The notes below the pieces were generated by a model. The model was given only the letters and a program-made list of their open reading frames with translations. It was not told the DNA's origin and did no database searches. From contig NZ_JARGEL010000028.1 of assembly GCF_029211265.1 (NCBI RefSeq), positions 69,674 through 133,673 on the forward strand: a DNA stretch of 64,000 nucleotides. The letters run 5' to 3'. Position numbers and translations under genes: made by a program. This DNA comes from Extensimonas soli (GTDB lineage Bacteria; Pseudomonadota; Gammaproteobacteria; Burkholderiales; Burkholderiaceae_C). Position 1 is the stretch's first letter. Each line of letters opens with the position of its first letter. This document shows, piece by piece, positions 1-9,095 of the stretch.

Positions 1-225
1 ACCCTGGCCGCCAAGGTCATCGAACTGATCAGTGCCCCGATTGCGATCTGGCAGGGGCACACCACGGTGCGGGTAGGCGCGAGCATTGGCCTGGCGCGCT
101 ACCCGCAGGATGGCCGCACCGCCTACGAACTGCTTCGAAGCGCAGACCGCGCCATGTACGCCGCCAAGGAGGCCGGCAAGGGGTGCTGGCGCTTTGCCAC
201 CTCGGGCGGCCAGAGCGCATCCTGA
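1..225 (+). CDS. C-terminal end of a GGDEF-domain protein (diguanylate cyclase), partial
   Basis: Only the last 74 codons are inside the window; the start lies upstream. The readable part holds the distal half of a GGDEF fold: VRVGASIGLARYP, the conserved strand after the active-site loop, followed by DRAMYAAKEAGK, the typical ADxAMYxAKxxGR helix at the end of such domains. The GG(D/E)EF motif itself is outside the window, so whether the enzyme is active cannot be judged. Diguanylate cyclases make cyclic di-GMP. The domain finishes about 10 residues before the stop, so no C-terminal EAL domain follows. An IS701-type transposase remnant begins about 100 bp downstream. Confidence 0.85.
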   Translation, partial: TLAAKVIELISAPIAIWQGHTTVRVGASIGLARYPQDGRTAYELLRSADRAMYAAKEAGKGCWRFATSGGQSAS

Positions 226-329
226 AACCTCGACTGCAACTGCCCACTTCAACCCAGACTGCTCATCCGTCTTATTGCTTTATAAATCAAGACATTACGC
301 AATAATCTTCGCGCAGGAAGAGAGTCTTG

Positions 330-548
330 ATGGACGAGTTGCAGGCATTCGATCGCTACCTCAAGCATCTTGGAGCCGGCCTCGGACACGCGCATCGGTA
401 AGCCGGGCTGCGCGGGTACTGCACAGGGCTGATGGACCGCTGGCGCGCAAGAGCGTAGCGCCGATGGCAGCGCATCTGGCCCCACAAGCCACACGCTCGC
501 GCCACCAATCGCTGCACCACTTCGTGGCCGACTCGCCGTGGTCGCACG
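330..548 (+). pseudogene. Degenerate N-terminal fragment of an IS701-type transposase
   Basis: Reading from ATG 330 gives MDELQAFDRYLKHLGAGLGH, then an in-frame TAA at 399, then GLRGYCTGLM in the same frame. The similarity continues in another frame as ARKSVAPMAAHLAP and HQSLHHFVADSPWS. This order (AxYxxGL, RKSVEPMAA, HQxLHHFVxxSxW) matches the start of IS701-family DDE transposases as I remember them. With one stop, one frameshift and no DDE catalytic part, it is dead. The rest of the 226-846 gap shows no other gene; it contains the predicted TetR-type operator and the leader of the liv operon. No inverted repeats were located. Confidence 0.6.
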
Positions 549-697
549 AACGCCACGTGCCCTCATCGTCGACCACCAGTTTGCGGCTGCGTATCGCCGC
601 AGCCTTGATGCAAACGCTAGTGCAGTGCCCGTGCTGCCTGCACGTCAATGCAAGGTGAGGTTGCGACACAGTAAAACTAGGGCAAACCCCGAGCAAA

Positions 698-709
698 CTA
701 ACGATCGTT
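698..709 (+). promoter_or_regulatory. Predicted TetR-family operator upstream of the liv operon
   Basis: CTAACGATCGTT contains the perfect 10-bp palindrome AACGATCGTT and lies 137 bp before livG. Related sequences lie upstream of badH (CTAACTATCGTT) and between the thiolase-like and SDR genes near 59.06 kb (CTAACAAACGTT). Such palindromes are typical of TetR repressors of acyl-CoA catabolism; the link to the TetR gene at 9096-9731 is inference. Confidence 0.45.
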
Positions 710-846
710 CAACACTACCATTGCGCCTCCTTCTACGGAGCCTCTTCCTTACGGGGTTCGCGCGTTGGCTTCCGATGCCGCGGCAACGATTGGCCTGTGG
801 CATCGACCGATTTCTTCAACTCTTATAAAAAAGCGGATACCACTAC

Positions 847-1644
847 ATGCATGCGGAACAGCAGACAGCGGTTCCAGTCCTCGAATGTCGGGGAGTGGAG
901 CGCCGCTTCGGTGGACTGGTTGCCCTCACGGGGGTGAACATGCACATCGAGCGCGGCGAAATTTTTGGCCTGGTTGGGCCCAATGGCAGTGGCAAGACGA
1001 CCATGACCAACGCCATCACGGGATTTTTCCCGCCCCAGGTCGGCAGCATTTGGCTCAATGGACGCGAGATCACGGGCATGGCCCCGCACAAGGTGGCCGC
1101 GCTGGGTGTGGCGCGCACGTTTCAGAACCTTGCGCTCTTCAATGGCATGAGCGTGCTCGACAACATCCTGCTCGGGCGCCACATCCACATGAAGCCAGGC
1201 GTGCTCAAGACCGCCTTGTACTGGTGGCTGAGCCGCGATGAGGAGATCGCGCACCGCCGCAAGGTCGAAGAGGTGATCGACTTCATGCAGTTGCAAAGCG
1301 TGCGCGACGAGCTCGTGGACAGCATCCCCATCGGACTGAAAAAGCGCGTTGAACTGGCGCGTGCGCTGGTCGCGGAGCCCAGCTTTCTCGTGCTCGACGA
1401 ACCCATGGCCGGCATGAACCAGGAGGAAAAAGAATACATGGCCCGCTTCATTCTCGACGCACGCGACGAACGCGGTGTCACGGTGCTGCTGATCGAGCAC
1501 CACATGGACGTGATCACCGGCATTTGCGACCGCATGATGGTGCTGAGCTACGGCGAAACGATAGGCACCGGCATTCCCAGCGAAGTCATCCAAGACGAGC
1601 GCGTGATCAAAGCCTATCTGGGGGGTGCGCATGCAACGCGCTGA
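847..1644 (+). CDS. livG: Branched-chain-type ABC transporter ATP-binding protein, LivG-like
   Basis: A 265-residue cytoplasmic ATPase of a LivFGHMJ-type importer. Walker A is GPNGSGKT (44-51), a signature-like stretch GLKKRVELARAL lies near 163-174, Walker B FLVLDEP near 180-186 and the switch histidine in LLIEHHMD near 215. The length and the degenerate signature fit LivG. It is the first gene of a long operon; its end overlaps the acyl-CoA ligase start. Similar liv cassettes carrying a CoA ligase import aromatic or alicyclic acids in betaproteobacteria, so true amino-acid transport is less likely here. The start at 847 has only a weak ribosome site. Confidence 0.9.
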   Translation: MHAEQQTAVPVLECRGVERRFGGLVALTGVNMHIERGEIFGLVGPNGSGKTTMTNAITGFFPPQVGSIWLNGREITGMAPHKVAALGVARTFQNLALFNGMSVLDNILLGRHIHMKPGVLKTALYWWLSRDEEIAHRRKVEEVIDFMQLQSVRDELVDSIPIGLKKRVELARALVAEPSFLVLDEPMAGMNQEEKEYMARFILDARDERGVTVLLIEHHMDVITGICDRMMVLSYGETIGTGIPSEVIQDERVIKAYLGGAHATR

Positions 1645-3559
1645 AAACCGCTCCGCCACCTGGGACCTCGGGGCCGACACCACCCTCGTGCGCATTCTGG
1701 CGCGCAACGCCGAATTGCTCGGCGACCATGTCGCCATGCGCGAAAAGCACCTAGGCATCTGGCAAGAGACCACCTGGGCGCAAATGCTCGACGCCACGCT
1801 GGCCTTTGCAGCAAGTCTGCAAAGCATGGGCTTTGGCCAGGAAGACGCTTTGCTGGTGCTGGGCGACAACCGCCCCAACCTCTACATGGGCATGCTTGCT
1901 GCGGGCGTGCTCGGCGGCTACGCCATGCCGGCATATCCTGACGCCACGCCCGATGAAATCCGCCATTTCATGCATGAGGCGAACGCGCGCTTCGTGCTCG
2001 CAGAAGACCAGGAGCAGGTGGACAAGGCGCTGGACCTGGGCGAGGTCAGTTCCACCATCGAGCACATCATCTACGACGAGCCGCGCGGGCTTGCAAGTTA
2101 CCAGCATCCCGGACTCGTCTCCTGGGACAAGCTGCAAACCCGTGGCATAGAACGCCTGCGCGCCGAGCCCTCCCTGCGCAAGACCTTGATCGAAAGCGCC
2201 AAGCCCGAGGGCCCGGCCGTTTTCGTCCACTCCTCGGGCACTACGGGCAAGCCCAAAGGCGTGGTGCTGAGCCACAGGAACATTCTCACCGGCGTGGGCA
2301 ACGCCTTTCGCGGCGGTGCTTTCGACTTTGGCGAAAGCGTGCTCGCCTACCTGCCCATGGCCTGGGTGGGCGACTTTGCCATCACCATAGGCGCGGGCGT
2401 GGCCCTGCACTTCGTCATCAACATTCCCGAACGCCAGGAAACCGTCTTGCATGACCTGCGTGAAGTGGCGCCCTCTTTCTATCTGGCCGCACCGCGCAGT
2501 TGGGACAACATGCTGACCACCATCCAGGTGCGCATGGAGGACTCCACGCCGCTCAAAAAGTGGCTCTACGACGTGTTCATGAATTCGGCGCTGACTGCGG
2601 AGCGCCAGAAACTCGAGGGCAAGCCCGTCTCCCTCAAGAATCGTCTGCTGCGCCCCCTGGGCGAATGGCTGGTTTTTGGCCCCATCAAGGACCAGTTCGG
2701 CCTGACCCGCCTGCGGCACGCCTTCACGGGCGGCGAAGCCATCGGTGAAGACACCTTCGTGTTTTACCGTGCGCTGGGCGTCAAGCTGCGCCAGTTCTAC
2801 GGCCAGACCGAAAGCAGCGCCTTCAACGCCTTGCAGGACCCCCAGGAAGTGCGCCTGCACACGGTGGGTAAACCCCTGCCTGGCGTGGAAGTCCAAATTG
2901 CCGACAACGGCGAAATCATGCTGCGCTCAGGCAGTGTGTTCTCGGGGTACTACAAGCTCGAAAAGGCCACCCAGGAAGCCCTGGAAAACGGCTGGCTGCA
3001 CACGGGCGACGCGGGCTACCTGGAGCCGGACGGCCACATCGTGGTGCTCGGGCGCCTGTCCGAAGTGGTTTACACCGCCAAGGGCGAGCGTTTCATCCCG
3101 AACTACATCGAAAACCGTCTCAAGTTCAGCCCCTACGTCAAGGATGCGGCCGTGCTGGGCAAGGACAGGGACAGCCTTGCCGTCATGATCTGCATCGACA
3201 AGGAAACCGTGGGGCACTGGGCCGAAGTGCGTGGGATTTCCTATATGTCCTACGCCGACCTGTCGCAAAACCCCGAGGTCATCAAGCTCATCACGCAAGC
3301 GGTGCAACGCGTCAATGGCATCTTGCCCGACGCGCTCAAGCTGCGCCACTTCGTCTCGCTGCACAAGGAGTTCGATCCGGACGACGGCGAAGTCACGCGC
3401 ACGCGCAAGCTGCGCCGCAACGTGATCGAGCAGCGTTACGCGCCCATCATCGACGCCATTTACAGCGGCAAGCAGTCCGTCACGATGAAGGCGCAGATCA
3501 CATACGAAACCGGCGAGGTCGGCTCCATAGAGCGCGAACTCACGGTACAGGAGGTTTGA
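1631..3559 (+). CDS. AMP-binding acyl-CoA synthetase (long-chain-type) inside the liv operon
   Basis: A 642-residue ANL-superfamily ligase expected to activate a carboxylic acid to its CoA thioester through an acyl-adenylate. The P-loop motif HSSGTTGKPKG lies near 198-208, followed by the A5-type YGQTES and the TGDAGYLEPDG hinge region. It overlaps the end of livG by 14 bp; ATG 1631 is preferred because GGGGGG stands 5 bp upstream, though GTG 1625 is possible. Its place between livG and livH implies that substrate is imported and immediately CoA-trapped. With badI and badH nearby, a cyclic carboxylate is a reasonable substrate guess, but the sequence resembles FAA1-type long-chain ligases and does not fix specificity. 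Confidence 0.88.
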   Translation: MQRAENRSATWDLGADTTLVRILARNAELLGDHVAMREKHLGIWQETTWAQMLDATLAFAASLQSMGFGQEDALLVLGDNRPNLYMGMLAAGVLGGYAMPAYPDATPDEIRHFMHEANARFVLAEDQEQVDKALDLGEVSSTIEHIIYDEPRGLASYQHPGLVSWDKLQTRGIERLRAEPSLRKTLIESAKPEGPAVFVHSSGTTGKPKGVVLSHRNILTGVGNAFRGGAFDFGESVLAYLPMAWVGDFAITIGAGVALHFVINIPERQETVLHDLREVAPSFYLAAPRSWDNMLTTIQVRMEDSTPLKKWLYDVFMNSALTAERQKLEGKPVSLKNRLLRPLGEWLVFGPIKDQFGLTRLRHAFTGGEAIGEDTFVFYRALGVKLRQFYGQTESSAFNALQDPQEVRLHTVGKPLPGVEVQIADNGEIMLRSGSVFSGYYKLEKATQEALENGWLHTGDAGYLEPDGHIVVLGRLSEVVYTAKGERFIPNYIENRLKFSPYVKDAAVLGKDRDSLAVMICIDKETVGHWAEVRGISYMSYADLSQNPEVIKLITQAVQRVNGILPDALKLRHFVSLHKEFDPDDGEVTRTRKLRRNVIEQRYAPIIDAIYSGKQSVTMKAQITYETGEVGSIERELTVQEV

Positions 3560-3562
3560 GGC

Positions 3563-4450
3563 ATGGATTTTTCATTGTTTGCCGAGCTGGCCATCAACGG
3601 CGCGCTTTCCGGGCTCATGTATGCGCTGGTCGCGATGGGCATCGTGCTCATCTACAAGTCATCCTCCGTGCCCAACCTGGCGCAAGGCGCCATGACCATG
3701 CTGGGCGCCTACGTGGTGCTTGCCATTGCCCGCGGCCTCGGCGTCTCGTTGTGGCTGGCCATTCCCTTGGCCATGGTGGTGATGTTTTTCGTGGGCATGG
3801 GGATAGAGCGCGTGGCCCTGCGGCGCCTTGCCGGCCGGCCCGTCATCATGATTCTGATGATGACGCTGGGCATAGACATCTTCACGCGCGCGGCCGCCAT
3901 GTCCCTCTGGGGCAGCACGGGCGCACCGATGGACATCGGCATCAGTGACGAGCCGCTGTTTCTCGGCCCGCTGCTGATCAACCGCGCCTACGTCGTCGGG
4001 GCCGTGGTCGCTGTGGCGCTGTTCCTCATCTTTCTGTTTTTCTTCCACACGCGCCGCGGCATCGTGCTGCGCGCCATCTCGGACGACTACATCGCGTCCT
4101 GGTCGGTTGGCATCTCGGTGGAACGGGGCATCGCCACGTCCTGGGCCATGGCCTCGGTGCTTGCCACCACGGCGGGCGTGCTCTGGGGCTCGGTGCAGGG
4201 TGTGAACCAAGGGCTGGCCTTGCTGCTGCTCAAGGGCCTGACCGTTGCCGTGCTCGGCGGACTGGACAGCATTGGCGGCGCCATCCTTGCCAGCCTGCTG
4301 CTGGGGCTGCTCGAGGGTGTGGCCTCCGGCTACCTCGATCCGCTCGTGGGTGGAGGAAGCCGTGAACTGGTGGTTGCCGCCACCTTGATTTTGACCATCA
4401 TGATTCGGCCCCATGGCTTGTTTGGCCGGCATGACATCGAGAGGATTTAA
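3563..4450 (+). CDS. livH: ABC transporter permease, LivH-like
   Basis: A 295-residue inner-membrane permease with about eight hydrophobic segments spread over its length, beginning AINGALSGLMYALVAMGI. The conserved LivH-type stretch GLTVAVLGGLDSIGGAILAS lies in the C-terminal third and probably contacts the ATPases. It starts 3 bp after the ligase stop, so translation is likely coupled. It pairs with the LivM-like permease next to it. Confidence 0.92.
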   Translation: MDFSLFAELAINGALSGLMYALVAMGIVLIYKSSSVPNLAQGAMTMLGAYVVLAIARGLGVSLWLAIPLAMVVMFFVGMGIERVALRRLAGRPVIMILMMTLGIDIFTRAAAMSLWGSTGAPMDIGISDEPLFLGPLLINRAYVVGAVVAVALFLIFLFFFHTRRGIVLRAISDDYIASWSVGISVERGIATSWAMASVLATTAGVLWGSVQGVNQGLALLLLKGLTVAVLGGLDSIGGAILASLLLGLLEGVASGYLDPLVGGGSRELVVAATLILTIMIRPHGLFGRHDIERI

Positions 4451-4455
4451 GCGCC

Positions 4456-5529
4456 ATGATCTTTCGCCAAGCAGGTATTTTTCATACGAGTTACGCGCAT
4501 GCCCGGGCTGTGTACCCACTGCCCGCAGACCGCTGGATGGTGGGCTTTCTGCTCCTCCTGGCACTGCTCGCGCCCTTTACGCTGAGCTCTCTGACCCTCA
4601 ACACCCACATGCTGCCCTGGCTGGTGTGGACCTCCGCAGTGCTCGGGCTCAATCTGATCCTGGGATGGGCGGGGCAATTCCACTTCGGCTACGCCGCCAT
4701 CATGGGAATCGGTGCCTACACCGCCATCCATGCGGCGCGCAACAGTGTTCCGTGGGAGATTGCCATGGTCCTGGGCGGGCTGATGGCCGCCATCATCGGC
4801 ATCGTGTTCGCCTTCGCGGCCTTGCGGGTCAAGGGCCTGTACCTGGCCCTCAGCACGCTGGCGCTGCAGTTCGTGATGGACTGGGTCATCTCGCACGTGC
4901 CGGCGATCAGCGGCGGCACCCAGGCGACACTGCAGGCGCCCGAGCTCAAACTGCTGGGCCAGGCCATCACCTCTGAAGCGGGTTTGTATTACGTGGCGTT
5001 GGGGTGGTGCATTTTGGTCACCATGTTCATGCTCAACCTGCGTCGCACCGGTCTGGGCCGTGCCCTGGTCGCCGTGCGTGAAAAAGACTACGCCGCCGCG
5101 GTGATCGGGGTGCACAGCCTTTATTACAAGCTGGTCGCTTTCGCCACCTCCTCGTTCATCGGTGGCGTCAGCGGGGCCTTGCTCGTCTTCACGTTCTACC
5201 GCGCAGCGACTCCCGAACAGTTCGCCTTCAATATTTCCATCGAATTGCTTGCCATGGTCATCGTGGGCGGGCTCGGAAGCATCATCGGCAGCTTTTTCGG
5301 CACGGCGTTCATCTTGCTGATGCCCGGCTTCATGAACAGCCTGATCAACGGCGCGGCCAAACTCGCCGGCGTGTCCCTGAGCGTCGAAAGCCTGGCGCAC
5401 ATTCCGAATGCCGTCTATGGCGCCCTGATCATCATCTTCCTGCTCGTAGAACCCATGGGATTGGGCAAGTTGTACGGCAACGTGCGCAATTACCTGCTGG
5501 TTTGGCCTTTTGGCTATGTGCGCAAATAA
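4456..5529 (+). CDS. livM: ABC transporter permease, LivM-like
   Basis: A 357-residue inner-membrane permease of the LivM family. Family landmarks are NLILGWAGQFHFGYAAIMGIG near the N-terminus and AMVIVGGLGSIIGSFFGTAF near the C-terminus. It begins 5 bp after livH. The first 30 residues form a polar cytoplasmic lead before the first membrane segment. It should form the channel heterodimer with LivH. Confidence 0.92.
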   Translation: MIFRQAGIFHTSYAHARAVYPLPADRWMVGFLLLLALLAPFTLSSLTLNTHMLPWLVWTSAVLGLNLILGWAGQFHFGYAAIMGIGAYTAIHAARNSVPWEIAMVLGGLMAAIIGIVFAFAALRVKGLYLALSTLALQFVMDWVISHVPAISGGTQATLQAPELKLLGQAITSEAGLYYVALGWCILVTMFMLNLRRTGLGRALVAVREKDYAAAVIGVHSLYYKLVAFATSSFIGGVSGALLVFTFYRAATPEQFAFNISIELLAMVIVGGLGSIIGSFFGTAFILLMPGFMNSLINGAAKLAGVSLSVESLAHIPNAVYGALIIIFLLVEPMGLGKLYGNVRNYLLVWPFGYVRK

Positions 5530-5544
5530 ACGGAAAGAAAACCC

Positions 5545-6393
5545 ATGCAAGAGACATCCAGCCCCACTGCTGCAGGCCAGGCTGCCCACGGAAACACCCC
5601 CACCCCGCTGCTCTCGCTGAACAACGTCGAGGTCATCTACGACAGCGTATCGCTTGCGATCAAAGGGGTTTCGCTCGAAGTGCCGCAAGGCGGCATGGTG
5701 GCTCTGCTCGGAGCCAACGGCGCCGGCAAGAGCACGACGCTCAAGTCCATCAGCGGCCTGCTGCGCCCGGAGCGCGGCCAGGTGTCGCGCGGCGAGGTGC
5801 GCTTCCAGGGGCAGAACATCGACGCCTTGGCGCCCCAGGAGCGCGTCAAGCTCGGCATCGTGCACGTGCTCGAAGGGCGGCGCGTTTTCGAGCACATGAC
5901 GCCTGACGAGAATTTGATTGCCGCTTCTGCCGTGCGCGGCAACCGCCAGGACATGCTGCGCAACAAGGACATGGTGTATTCGTACTTCAAGCGCCTTTAC
6001 CAGCGCCGCACGGCGCAGTCTGGTTATCTCTCGGGCGGGGAGCAGCAAATGCTGGCCATTGGCCGTGCCCTGATGACGCAGCCCAAACTGCTGATGCTCG
6101 ACGAACCCAGCCTCGGCCTCGCGCCCTTTCTCGTGGCCGAGATTTTCGAGATCGTGCAAGACATCAACAAGAAAGAGGGCTTATCGGTGCTCCTCGTCGA
6201 GCAAAACGCCATTGCCGCGCTGGAAGTGGTTTCCCATGGCTACCTGATAGAAAACGGCCGCATCGTGATGCACGACAGCGCCGAAGCCATGAAGAAAAAC
6301 CCCGACATTCAAGAGTTTTATCTCGGCGGCGCCGAAGGCCGGAATTTCCACGAAATCAAGCACTATCGCCGCCGCAAACGCTGGCTCACCTGA
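5545..6393 (+). CDS. livF: Branched-chain-type ABC transporter ATP-binding protein, LivF-like
   Basis: A 282-residue second ATPase of the importer. Walker A GANGAGKST lies near 56-64, the canonical signature LSGGEQQMLAIGRAL near 162, Walker B LLMLDEPSLGLAP near 182 and the switch region VLLVEQNA near 216. The C-terminus is longer than in E. coli LivF (237 residues): about 20 residues at the N-terminus and a basic tail HYRRRKRW at the C-terminus are extra. It follows livM by 15 bp with an AAGAAA-type ribosome site. Confidence 0.92.
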   Translation: MQETSSPTAAGQAAHGNTPTPLLSLNNVEVIYDSVSLAIKGVSLEVPQGGMVALLGANGAGKSTTLKSISGLLRPERGQVSRGEVRFQGQNIDALAPQERVKLGIVHVLEGRRVFEHMTPDENLIAASAVRGNRQDMLRNKDMVYSYFKRLYQRRTAQSGYLSGGEQQMLAIGRALMTQPKLLMLDEPSLGLAPFLVAEIFEIVQDINKKEGLSVLLVEQNAIAALEVVSHGYLIENGRIVMHDSAEAMKKNPDIQEFYLGGAEGRNFHEIKHYRRRKRWLT

Positions 6394-6449
6394 AACTGGC
6401 AAGTGCGCGCAATTTCCCGTTCATTTCAACCACCCCAAGGAGCATTGCC

Positions 6450-7697
6450 ATGAAGTCCAGGTTTCTCACACTCGCTGCCGGTTTGGGCATGGCCTTTTCG
6501 GTCATGCATTCAGCGCAGGCCGCCCCGGAAACCATCAAGTTTGCCGGCTGCTATGACCTGACCAAATCTTATGGTTTCGTCTCTCCGCAAGTTGCGCAGG
6601 CCGCACGCGATTATGTAAAACTCATCAATTTGCACGGCGGTATTGAAGGCCATCCGGTCGAAATGCTGATCCAGGACCATGGCAACGAGCCACAACGCGG
6701 CATCGAGTGCTATGAAAAAATGAAACGCGAAGGTGCCATGACGTTTGAATTTTTGTCCACCCCGGTCTCGCGCGCCATGGTGCCGCGGGCCATGGCAGAC
6801 GGCAACGTGATGATCCAGCCCTACGCCGGCCGTGGCGATGCCGTGGACGGCGAGGTTTTCAGCTGGATTTTCCCCATGGGGCCCACGTACTGGGCACAAG
6901 TGGCCAACGACATCCAATACATCAAAAACCAATCCAAGGGCAGCCTCAAAGGGGTGAAAATCGCCTTTATTTACCCTGACTATCCTTTCGGCCAGGAGCC
7001 CATTGGCGTTCTGAAAACCCTGGCAGAACGTGAAGGCTACGAATTGATGCTGGCACCCCACCCCATGCCCGGAAACGATCAGGCAGCCGCGTGGACGCAA
7101 ATTCGCCGCTTCAATCCCGATTGGATCATCGGCTGGAATCTGTCCAACATGCACGTGGTGGCCTCGCGCGAGATGAAGCGCAATGGCATTCCCATCAGCA
7201 AATACATCGCCGTGAATTGGCTCAATGAAGTCGACATCAACAACCTCGGGGCAGAAAATGCCAAGGGCATCAAGCGTGCGACCAATGTGGTGGGCGGTCA
7301 GGACCATCCGCTGATCCAGAAGATCATCAAGGAACTGTACGACAAGGGTCAGGGCAGCGGTGATCGAAAGGTGATGAACGACGTTTATTACAACTCTGGC
7401 CTGGCAAGCTATGTGATTGTCGTAGAAGGCGCGCGTCTGGCCATCAAACAATATGGCTGGCCGCTCACGCCCGAAAAGATGAAAAAAGGCCTCGAAAGCA
7501 TCAAGAATTTCGATGCCGGCGGCTTCATTGCCCCTATCACCATCACCGCCAAAGACCATGGTGGCGGCGGCAAGACCCGTGTCGACATGTGGGACGGCAG
7601 CAAATGGGTTCCACAAACCGACTGGCTTTCCGCCTACAGTGATGTCGTGCAATCCATCGTCAAAAAGGAATCCGCAGAATTTGCCAAGACCAAATGA
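6450..7697 (+). CDS. Periplasmic substrate-binding protein of the liv-type ABC transporter (copy 1)
   Basis: A 415-residue periplasmic binding protein of the LivK/type I family. A signal peptide is clear: positively charged MKSR, a hydrophobic core and a likely cut after AQA (24/25). A strong AAGGAG ribosome site stands 7 bp before the ATG. It is a close paralogue of the next gene; long blocks such as HPMPGNDQAAAWTQIRRFNPDW and KYGWPLTPEKMKKGLES-type segments are nearly identical. Binding protein genes at the end of the operon are normally expressed most. Ligand is unknown; context favours an aromatic or alicyclic acid over leucine. Confidence 0.92.
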   Translation: MKSRFLTLAAGLGMAFSVMHSAQAAPETIKFAGCYDLTKSYGFVSPQVAQAARDYVKLINLHGGIEGHPVEMLIQDHGNEPQRGIECYEKMKREGAMTFEFLSTPVSRAMVPRAMADGNVMIQPYAGRGDAVDGEVFSWIFPMGPTYWAQVANDIQYIKNQSKGSLKGVKIAFIYPDYPFGQEPIGVLKTLAEREGYELMLAPHPMPGNDQAAAWTQIRRFNPDWIIGWNLSNMHVVASREMKRNGIPISKYIAVNWLNEVDINNLGAENAKGIKRATNVVGGQDHPLIQKIIKELYDKGQGSGDRKVMNDVYYNSGLASYVIVVEGARLAIKQYGWPLTPEKMKKGLESIKNFDAGGFIAPITITAKDHGGGGKTRVDMWDGSKWVPQTDWLSAYSDVVQSIVKKESAEFAKTK

Positions 7698-7760
7698 ATT
7701 TTGAATTTTCCAGAAATCATTCCGACCTCCTAATAAATTAAATTCATATTTTTAATTTTT

Positions 7761-9011
7761 ATGAAACCAAAAATTTTCTCGATCATTGCCGGCATTGGCT
7801 TCGCATTTTCCGGCCTGCAATCTGCATACGCCCAATCCGCGCCTATCAAATTTGCCGGCTGCTATGATTTGACCAAGTCCTATGGCTTCGTTACGCCTCA
7901 AATCGCCCAAGCCGCAAAGGATTACGCCAAAATTCTCAACCAGAAAGGCGGCATCGAAGGCCATCCTGTCGAATTTTTGGTGCAAGACCACGGCAACGAG
8001 CCCCAGCGTGGCATTGAGTGCTATGAAAAGATGAAGCGTGAAGGCGCCATCACATTTGACTTCCTCTCCACTCCGGTTTCTCGTGCGGTGCTGCCACGCG
8101 CCATGGCAGACGGGCAGGTGATGCTGCAATCTCTCGTCGGTCGTGGCGATGCGATCAATGGCGACGTGTTCAAGTGGGTCTTCCCGATTGGGCCGACCTA
8201 CTGGGGCCAGGTGGCCAACGATATCCAGTTTGCCAAAAATCAGGCCAATGGCAATCTGAAAGGCAAGAAAATTGCCTTCATTTATCCAGACTACCCCTTC
8301 GGCCAGGAACCGATAGGCATGCTCAAGACCTTGGCCGAGAAGGAAGGCTTTGAATTGCTGCTGGCCCCACACCCCATGCCCGGCAATGACCAGGCCGCGG
8401 CGTGGACGCAGATTCGACGCTTCAACCCAGATTGGGTGATCAGCTGGAACCTCTCCAACATGCACGTCGTGGCTTCGCGCGAAATGAAGCGCAACGGCAT
8501 TCCCATGGACAAATACATTGCCGTCAACTGGTTCAATGAAGTCGATATCAACAACATCGGCCCTGAGAATGCCAAAGGCCTAAAGCGTGGCACCAATGTC
8601 GTGGGCGGACAAGATCACCCCTTGATCCAGCAGATCATCAAAGACCTGTATGACAAGGGGCAAGGCAGCGGCGACCGCAAACATCTGAACGATGTTTACT
8701 ACAACACCGGTCTGGCCATTTATGCATCGGTGTTCGAGGGCGCCCGCCTGGCGATCAAGCAATACGGCTGGCCGCTGACACCTGAAAAAATGAAGAAGGG
8801 CCTCGAAAGCCTCAAGAACTTCGATGCGGGCGGTCTGATTGCACCAGTCACGGTGACCGCCAAAGACCACGGCGGCGGCGGGAAAACCCGCGTGGATATG
8901 TGGGATGGCAAGAAATGGGTTTCTCAAACCGACTGGATATCCTCCTACCCGGACGTGATCAAGCAGATCGTGGATAAGGAATCTGCTGAATTCGCAAAGG
9001 GCAGCAAATAA
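7761..9011 (+). CDS. Periplasmic substrate-binding protein of the liv-type ABC transporter (copy 2)
   Basis: A 416-residue paralogue of the preceding gene, starting with a signal peptide (MKPKIFSI, cut likely after AYA, 24/25). The mature parts look roughly four-fifths identical by eye, so this is a tandem duplication. Differences cluster in the first lobe (for example QSLVGRGDAIN against QPYAGRGDAVD), which may alter ligand choice. Unlike copy 1 the leader is very AT-rich, has no Shine-Dalgarno sequence and even holds CCTCCT at 7726. Tandem hairpins follow the stop. Confidence 0.92.
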   Translation: MKPKIFSIIAGIGFAFSGLQSAYAQSAPIKFAGCYDLTKSYGFVTPQIAQAAKDYAKILNQKGGIEGHPVEFLVQDHGNEPQRGIECYEKMKREGAITFDFLSTPVSRAVLPRAMADGQVMLQSLVGRGDAINGDVFKWVFPIGPTYWGQVANDIQFAKNQANGNLKGKKIAFIYPDYPFGQEPIGMLKTLAEKEGFELLLAPHPMPGNDQAAAWTQIRRFNPDWVISWNLSNMHVVASREMKRNGIPMDKYIAVNWFNEVDINNIGPENAKGLKRGTNVVGGQDHPLIQQIIKDLYDKGQGSGDRKHLNDVYYNTGLAIYASVFEGARLAIKQYGWPLTPEKMKKGLESLKNFDAGGLIAPVTVTAKDHGGGGKTRVDMWDGKKWVSQTDWISSYPDVIKQIVDKESAEFAKGSK

Positions 9012-9023
9012 AAATTTGTGATA

Positions 9024-9076
9024 CTGGTGCATCAGCACCAGCGCACAAACGACAAGGGGCCTTTCGGCCCCTTGTC
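9024..9076 (+). terminator. Tandem hairpins ending the liv operon, probably bidirectional
   Basis: Two perfect stem-loops: CTGGTGC/GCACCAG with a 4-nt loop (9024-9041), then GACAAGGGGCC/GGCCCCTTGTC with loop TTTC (9051-9076). They lie between the convergent binding-protein and TetR genes and can serve both. The T-run is weak on either side. Confidence 0.75.
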
Positions 9077-9095
9077 GTTGTGTATTTCTGAACCC

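Noticed and set aside
226-846. Small genes upstream of livG
   Set aside because: Open frames here are explained by the decayed transposase or lack ribosome sites and motifs.
4447-6159. Long open frame on the strand opposite livM/livF
   Set aside because: High-GC shadow: it lies wholly antisense to two genes with clear domains, has no recognisable motif and His/Gln/Arg-rich composition.
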